Assembly (NCBI RefSeq): GCF_963259705.1
Contig: NC_081851.1
Span: 63,706,355 to 63,770,354, forward strand
From: Myotis daubentonii
Taxonomy: Eukaryota > Chordata > Mammalia > Chiroptera > Vespertilionidae
Direction: 5' to 3'
DNA length: 64,000 nt
Shown here: in pieces, positions 59,330 through 64,000 of the stretch
Layout: each line of letters opens with the position of its first letter
How positions within the stretch are numbered: the stretch's first letter is position 1
The notes under the pieces: model-generated
Databases searched by the model: none
Told to the model about the DNA's origin: nothing
What the model saw: only the letters and a program-made list of their open reading frames with translations
Program-made: the position numbers and the translations under genes

Positions 59330-59465
59330 GTGCTGGGCTGGGAGTTACAGAATGTGAGTGCTAGAGAAAAATCTCTTCTTAATGGGCAGTGTGACCTTGA
59401 GCAAGTCTTTGAGGCTGCTGATAAGGTAACTGGACTTGACTCACTTCAAGGTCCTTCTAGTTTAT
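59330..59465 (+). mobile_element. MIR-like SINE fossil, plus
   Basis: 'gggcagtgtgaccttgagca'-agtctttgagg and 'cttcaaggtccttctagttt' match the MIR core and a MIR-type 3' end. Confidence 0.55.
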
Positions 59466-60224
59466 ATCATGTAGAATTTATCATTCTAATATCACTATTG
59501 GAAAGCAAACAGATGCTATCTGATTGTGGTAGAGTAGTAGGACCATCTTCACATACAAAGAAGACACATGCCTTTAGGTATATGGGGAGCTATTTGATGG
59601 TGATATCCCCTCACAGAGAACTCTGAATCACTGACTGATTGAAACTCTAATGTTCCCATTTAGTTATGTGAATGTATGTTTCTCTTTTGCTTGAGGAGAG
59701 AGGTCAATTCTTCATTGTACAGCAGTTGACATAAGATGTTGAAAAAATTATTATGAGCCATAAAAGGTCTTAGGTATGTATGTCAGATATGAAATCCCAG
59801 AGCATAGGATGGTCAAATCATACTTATTTAAATAAAGAATGACAATTTTAAAAGCACATGAGGTTATATGATAGATTAAAATTTTAAGGTTTAAAATAAG
59901 TTGTTTTTTTTAAAATATAGTGATGCCCTATATTCAGATAAAGAAACAAATAACTTGGGCAATGCACTTGGGCCACAATTTGGGTGATAGGTTAAACCAA
60001 GACTTATAGCTCTGTGGTTATGTGGTGCTCCCTGAAGAATGGAAATCTTTCATGGGACACTTTGGAAAAAAGTACGATGAGCTAAAGAAGTATCCCAGTT
60101 TAAAAAAAAAAATAGTACAGTGGTAGGCACATCACAGCAAAAAGTGGAGCCATCTAAAAGAAGTAACTACCCTTATCATAGGCCTTGGCTAACATGGCAA
60201 GTAACACAAATTAAGGTAGTTAAT
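59466..60224. other. unassigned AT-rich DNA
   Basis: Nothing recognisable. Confidence 0.4.
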
Positions 60225-60430
60225 CATTGACTTAGTGTCTCCTATATTCCAGGCCTTGAATTAGGTGCTTTCCATTTCCCATTTCATTTCATCCTCATGA
60301 CAGATCTAGGAGTTATATAAAATTATTCCCATTTTCAGCTGAGGAAACTGAAAGAAAGATGAGGTAGTTTTCAATGCTGACTAAGGTGATATGAACTCAG
60401 CCCATCCAAATCCACAGCTAATGTGTTACA
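60225..60430 (-). mobile_element. MIR SINE fossil, minus
   Basis: 'ttattcccattttcagctga', 'ggaaactgaaagaaagatga', 'ggtgatatgaactcagccca' is the reverse complement of MIR core then head, preceded by 'ccaggccttgaattaggtgc' (3' part). Confidence 0.72.
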
Positions 60431-62645
60431 GTTACTTTAAGCTATATAAATGGCTGAAACATCATTTTCTGAGAATAAGTTGTATAGGAGAATCAAGTGA
60501 AGAATAGTTATGTCTAAAAGCACAAGTATTTATAAAGAAATACTTGAGGCAAAAGTGATTTATGATGACTTAATAATGGAAACTGTGGTATTGGAGTACC
60601 AGATTTCAACCTTTTTAACTGAAGAAGAGAGAGCACTCATGTGTAAACTCCAAATCCCCAAGTTATCAAAGAAAGTAGTTTGGAATATATTTTTATAGCT
60701 TAATAAAAGCTTGGATGTATTTACTTAAAATTTTAAACACTACCCGCCTTTTAAATATCCAACTTCACACATTCCATAAAAATGCCAATTACTAGTTAAA
60801 ACAGACTTCTGTTGTTTTTTGTTTTTCTTTAAACCAGAAAATTGTTGAACCCATACCTACCATGAAAAACAAATTGTTCAACTGGTGTGCATAAACTCTA
60901 ACTTACTAATGAAAAAGGAGACTTTAGTCATTTGGTAAGAATTGATGAAATGCTACTAAAATTACCTGTTGTTAGGGAAAATTGAGTTACTGCTTATTAC
61001 AGTAAGGGAGATCACTAACTTGACAGAATTTTGTTCGCAATTCAGAGGAGAGAGAGCAGAATGGAGATATTTATGAAGTTTTAAGAGCTGGTTTAAGCCA
61101 ATGTATTTGATTATGAATGGGTAAGATTCATGATACAATAGTTTAGAATTGACGGGCACAGCAAGCTAAGGTTTTAAGGAGAGTTTCCAAGAGAGACTTT
61201 GGAGCCAAACAGTCTTCAATGTTCTCTGTTGAAAAATTGAACAGTCCAATGTTCCTATAGATGGGCTTCCGGGGAGTTCCTGAAACAGTGAAGTTATTTG
61301 AAACTTTTTCTCTGAGCAAAAGTTCACTGGAGTAGTAGCATCATACCAATGCAGAATAAAAGGTGAGTGGTTGTAGATGATTTAGGTTCCAGAATCATAA
61401 GAGAAATGATTTTAATTGGGTATTTAATTTGGCTTAATAAAATTAATTCTTTATTGTATTTGTCTTATTATCAATCTCTGCATAGTTTGGGGAAAACTTT
61501 GAAGAATACTTTTTCATGGACATTTTCATTGAATTCTGTTCATTAACATTAATAACTATGATTATTGACTGACATTTTTATGATATTTAAATCAATATAA
61601 TTCTCACTTCACTGTTCTCTTTTAAAAACACTGCCTCATGACACAGAAAAAGGCTCTTCTATGGGCAAATGCTTAATTCACCATTTCTTATCCTGTCAAT
61701 AAGACTAATAAAATCATTTCTTGTACTATCAAACTGGTGAAAGTAGAAAAAAGAATAAGTAGTTTATATTTGGTCATCGCTTCAAAAGCCCCAGTTCTCC
61801 ATATGGAATATACTTATTCCAGAAAGGACAAAGGAGTACTTTAGGAAGGACAGGGGATTTTTATAGTAAATGCCTTGTCCACTCTTCTCTAGTATGGACA
61901 TCCTCTTGTTGACCCTACCTGCCATGCCAGTTAACCATCTGTGACCTTCCTATTGGTAAGAAGAGTTAACTAACAGTAGTATATGTCTTCAAATCCTGCA
62001 TCACCAATTATCTTTGACGTTTTGCTTCACTTTCTGACTTCTCATTACTGCAGTCTGGCAGGAATCATGTCTGTGATGCTAGACACAAGGAACCCAGGCT
62101 TTCCATCCTTCTGTCTCCCCAGTAGCTCTCCCCGATGTATTCTGATGCTTTTCGCCTTTAGGTGAGGATGGACAAAGCTTCAGAAACCTCAACACAACAT
62201 GCAGCCTCCGGTGGAACTGGCTTTGGAAATGAAATGTTTTTGCCATCCTTGCGTTTTCCTCAGTGCTTTTGCCCTTTCTCGAATGGGAAGGTAGGTTGAG
62301 GGTTTTGATGAAGTCAACGGTGGGCTCAGATGGGATGGAGAGCTCACCTCTGAGAACCACAGGGGAGGGCATTCACTAGCAGGGCTTGGTTAACAGGCTT
62401 AGTCAGGGCCTTGCTCATCTCTGTCACATACTCCTTTAAAGTTAACAATAGACTGTTGTTTGGGTTCCCCATCTGTCAAAAGACAATAACGGTTGGATAT
62501 AAAACAGGGAAAATTAGAAAGTACTATTACAATGAGCTGTTCAAATACAAAATATGCATGAAGCCATGTTGTTATGTGTTTGCTTATTTAATGAGGTAAA
62601 AAAACATACCTGGTGGTTTGTACTAGTCTACCTTTTATAATAACA
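60431..62645. other. unassigned AT-rich DNA
   Basis: Nothing recognisable; frames near 60.5 and 62.1-62.4 kb are short and without domains. Confidence 0.4.
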
Positions 62646-63338
62646 CTAGGGGCCCAGTGCACCAAATTCGTGCACTGGGTGTGTGTGTGGGGGGAGTGTC
62701 CCTCAGCCCAGCCTGCCCCCTCTCATATACTGGGAGCCCTCAGGCGTTGACCCCCATAACCCTCCAATTGCAGGATCGGCCCCTTGCCCAGGCCTGACGC
62801 CTCTGGCCTAGGCGTCCCGCCCGGGGAGTGGGGACCTGCAGTTGCAGCGGCCCCGCGATAGTGGGCTTTGCTTTAGGCCCAGGCAAGGGACCCCTAGCTC
62901 CTGGGACAGCCAGCTTCGACCGTGCCCAGCTCCCATTGCTGGCTCCACCCCTACTTCCTGCTATCACTGGCCAGGGCGGCAAAGGCACCTGATTCTCCGA
63001 TCATGGCTGGGGGGCAGGGCCGCCTTTGCCCTGCCCCCCAGCTCTTAGCTCCTCCCTGGGTTTCCGATCACTGTCAGTGGCAGGGGGCTTCTTCCTGCTT
63101 TCCCTTTCGCCTCCCTGCATTGTGCCTACATATGCAAATTAACCACCATCTTGTTGTCAGTTAACTGCCAATCTTAGTTGTCAGTTAACTGCCAATCTTA
63201 GTTGTCAGTTAACTGCCAATCTTAGTTGGCAGTTAACTGCCAATCGTAGTTGGCAGTTAATTTGCATATAGCCCTGATTAGCCAATGAAAAGGGTAGCTC
63301 GTACGCCAATTACCATTTTTCTCTTTTATTAGTATTGA
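62646..63338 (-). mobile_element. 693-bp Helitron (HeliBat type) with tandem palindromes, minus
   Basis: On the minus strand it begins TCAATACTAATAAAAGAG and ends with hairpin GTGCACGAATTTGGTGCAC, then TGGGCCCCTAG, placed between A and T (host bases 62645 A and 63339 T on the plus strand). It is the longest of the four Helitrons here. The 3' part (62646-62740) is shared; the middle is GC-rich (62750-63110) with a different 5' half: a tandem array at 63154-63260 flanked by the inverted words TATGCAAATTAA (63131-63142) and TTAATTTGCATA (63258-63269). No Rep/helicase domain was seen. The GC-rich middle gives long chance frames on both strands. Confidence 0.92.
63154..63260 (+). repeat. 24-bp tandem array of palindromes, 4.5 copies
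   Basis: Units 63154-63177, 63178-63201, 63202-63225, 63226-63249 and a partial fifth. The unit is TTG[T/G]CAGTTAACTGCCAATC[T/G]TAG. In the last full copy TTGGCAGTTAACTGCCAA is a perfect 18-base palindrome; the earlier ones have T in place of one G, so one mismatch. It sits in the 5' part of the Helitron (minus orientation). Confidence 0.95.
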
Positions 63339-64000
63339 TTAGTGGAGAGTGGCATTTTTGCATTTGGGAAAATTACTTTTTCTTCACTTTTCTGTATCTA
63401 TCTCCTTCATTAAGACTAATGATAGGCATCATTTTAATGTCTTGTAAGTGTACTCATTGAATAATTGGTTTCTTTGTTTTACATTAAGATGTTAATAAGC
63501 ACCAACAATCCAGCCTGACCACTGGGCTAACTGTCAGTCACACGACCAGTCACAATTTGACATCAGCCAGAAGCAACCATGTTATTCAAAATAGTATTTG
63601 TTTGGAGGCCGAATATGGCAATTTTTCCCAGTGCAAATTAAGATGAAAGGGACAATAAAAAAAATAACTTCAGCTGCTTCAGAAAGTTGTCTTTTTCAAG
63701 TATTCTACTGGTGAATGTACATTTTTACACAGACGGCTCGTGAGCAAGGAGGATGGATGGATGGGTCAGCTCACAGGGGGAGGCTCTCGCTACTTTATGC
63801 CAATGAAGCCCAGAGCAGGACACTGCAGAGTTCATTTGCAAGGTCCTGAGCCTCCCTCACCAATGGCCAAGGTTAAGCTTCTATTTTCCTAATTGGGATA
63901 CTTCTTGTATGTCAGTGACATGTATATAGAATAGCATAACAGAGCAGAATAATTGGAAATGTGTCAATTAGGTCTCTTGCAATGAGAGTTTTAACATTTA
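63339..64000. other. unassigned DNA
   Basis: No repeat family or gene was recognised. The segment 63.48-63.85 kb has somewhat higher complexity and could be unique, possibly conserved, sequence. Confidence 0.4.

Noticed and set aside
62740..63164. Several Pro/Ala/Ser-rich frames of 68-82 codons on both strands
   Set aside because: They lie in the GC-rich interior of the Helitron, where stop codons are rare. No captured gene exon could be recognised.
63154..63260. CRISPR-like array
   Set aside because: Units are immediately adjacent with no unique spacers, and it lies inside a Helitron of a mammalian genome.

Overview
This window looks like a repeat-rich, non-genic stretch (intergenic or deep intronic) of a bat nuclear genome, most likely a vesper bat (Vespertilionidae). 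Three observations support this. There are many copies of a tRNA-derived SINE of the Ves family. There are four rolling-circle Helitron copies with HeliBat-type ends (3' hairpin then CTAG, inserted between A and T). There are several short hAT transposons, one of them SPIN-like. This combination of recent class II DNA elements is known from vespertilionid bats and is rare in other mammals. I cannot name the species. No host protein-coding gene, rRNA gene or functional tRNA gene could be supported. The short open frames are what an AT-rich mammalian sequence gives by chance; the only convincing coding remnants belong to a LINE-1.

Layout. 1-10 kb: microsatellites, an old L1 piece, a minus-strand LTR interrupted by a 232-bp hAT with a perfect 8-bp target duplication (3.6 kb), a nest of old L1 / younger L1 tail / Ves SINE (5.3-5.8 kb), another Ves, and a probable solo LTR (8.6-9.3 kb). 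10-25 kb: a worn L1 ORF2 remnant, two Helitrons (13.2 and 14.2 kb), Ves SINEs, several MIR and L2 fossils, and a Tigger-like DNA element. 25-31 kb: a degenerate ERVL provirus (LTR, tRNA-Leu-type primer binding site, protease-region remnant) bombarded by three hAT elements, two of which sit back to back in the same target. 31-45 kb: Ves SINEs, an L1 3' end, a probable LTR, a Helitron and a MER3-like hAT. 44.9-45.8 kb: a solo class II (IAP-like) LTR with a 6-bp target duplication and a minisatellite inside it. 48.2-51.0 kb: a 5'-truncated vespertilionid L1 with target duplication. 51-63 kb: L2 and MIR fossils, simple repeats, a very short L1 insertion with two A-tracts, and a 693-bp Helitron (62.6-63.3 kb) carrying a 24-bp tandem array of near-palindromes.

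There is no operon-like or pathway logic here: the elements interact only by nesting. The most informative structures are insertion footprints that can be read directly: hAT target reuse at 27.1-27.5 kb, the LTR footprint at 44.9-45.8 kb, the L1 footprint at 48.2-51.0 kb, and the palindrome array inside the last Helitron. I did not find a new molecular system. Family names come from remembered consensus sequences and have not been checked by a database search.
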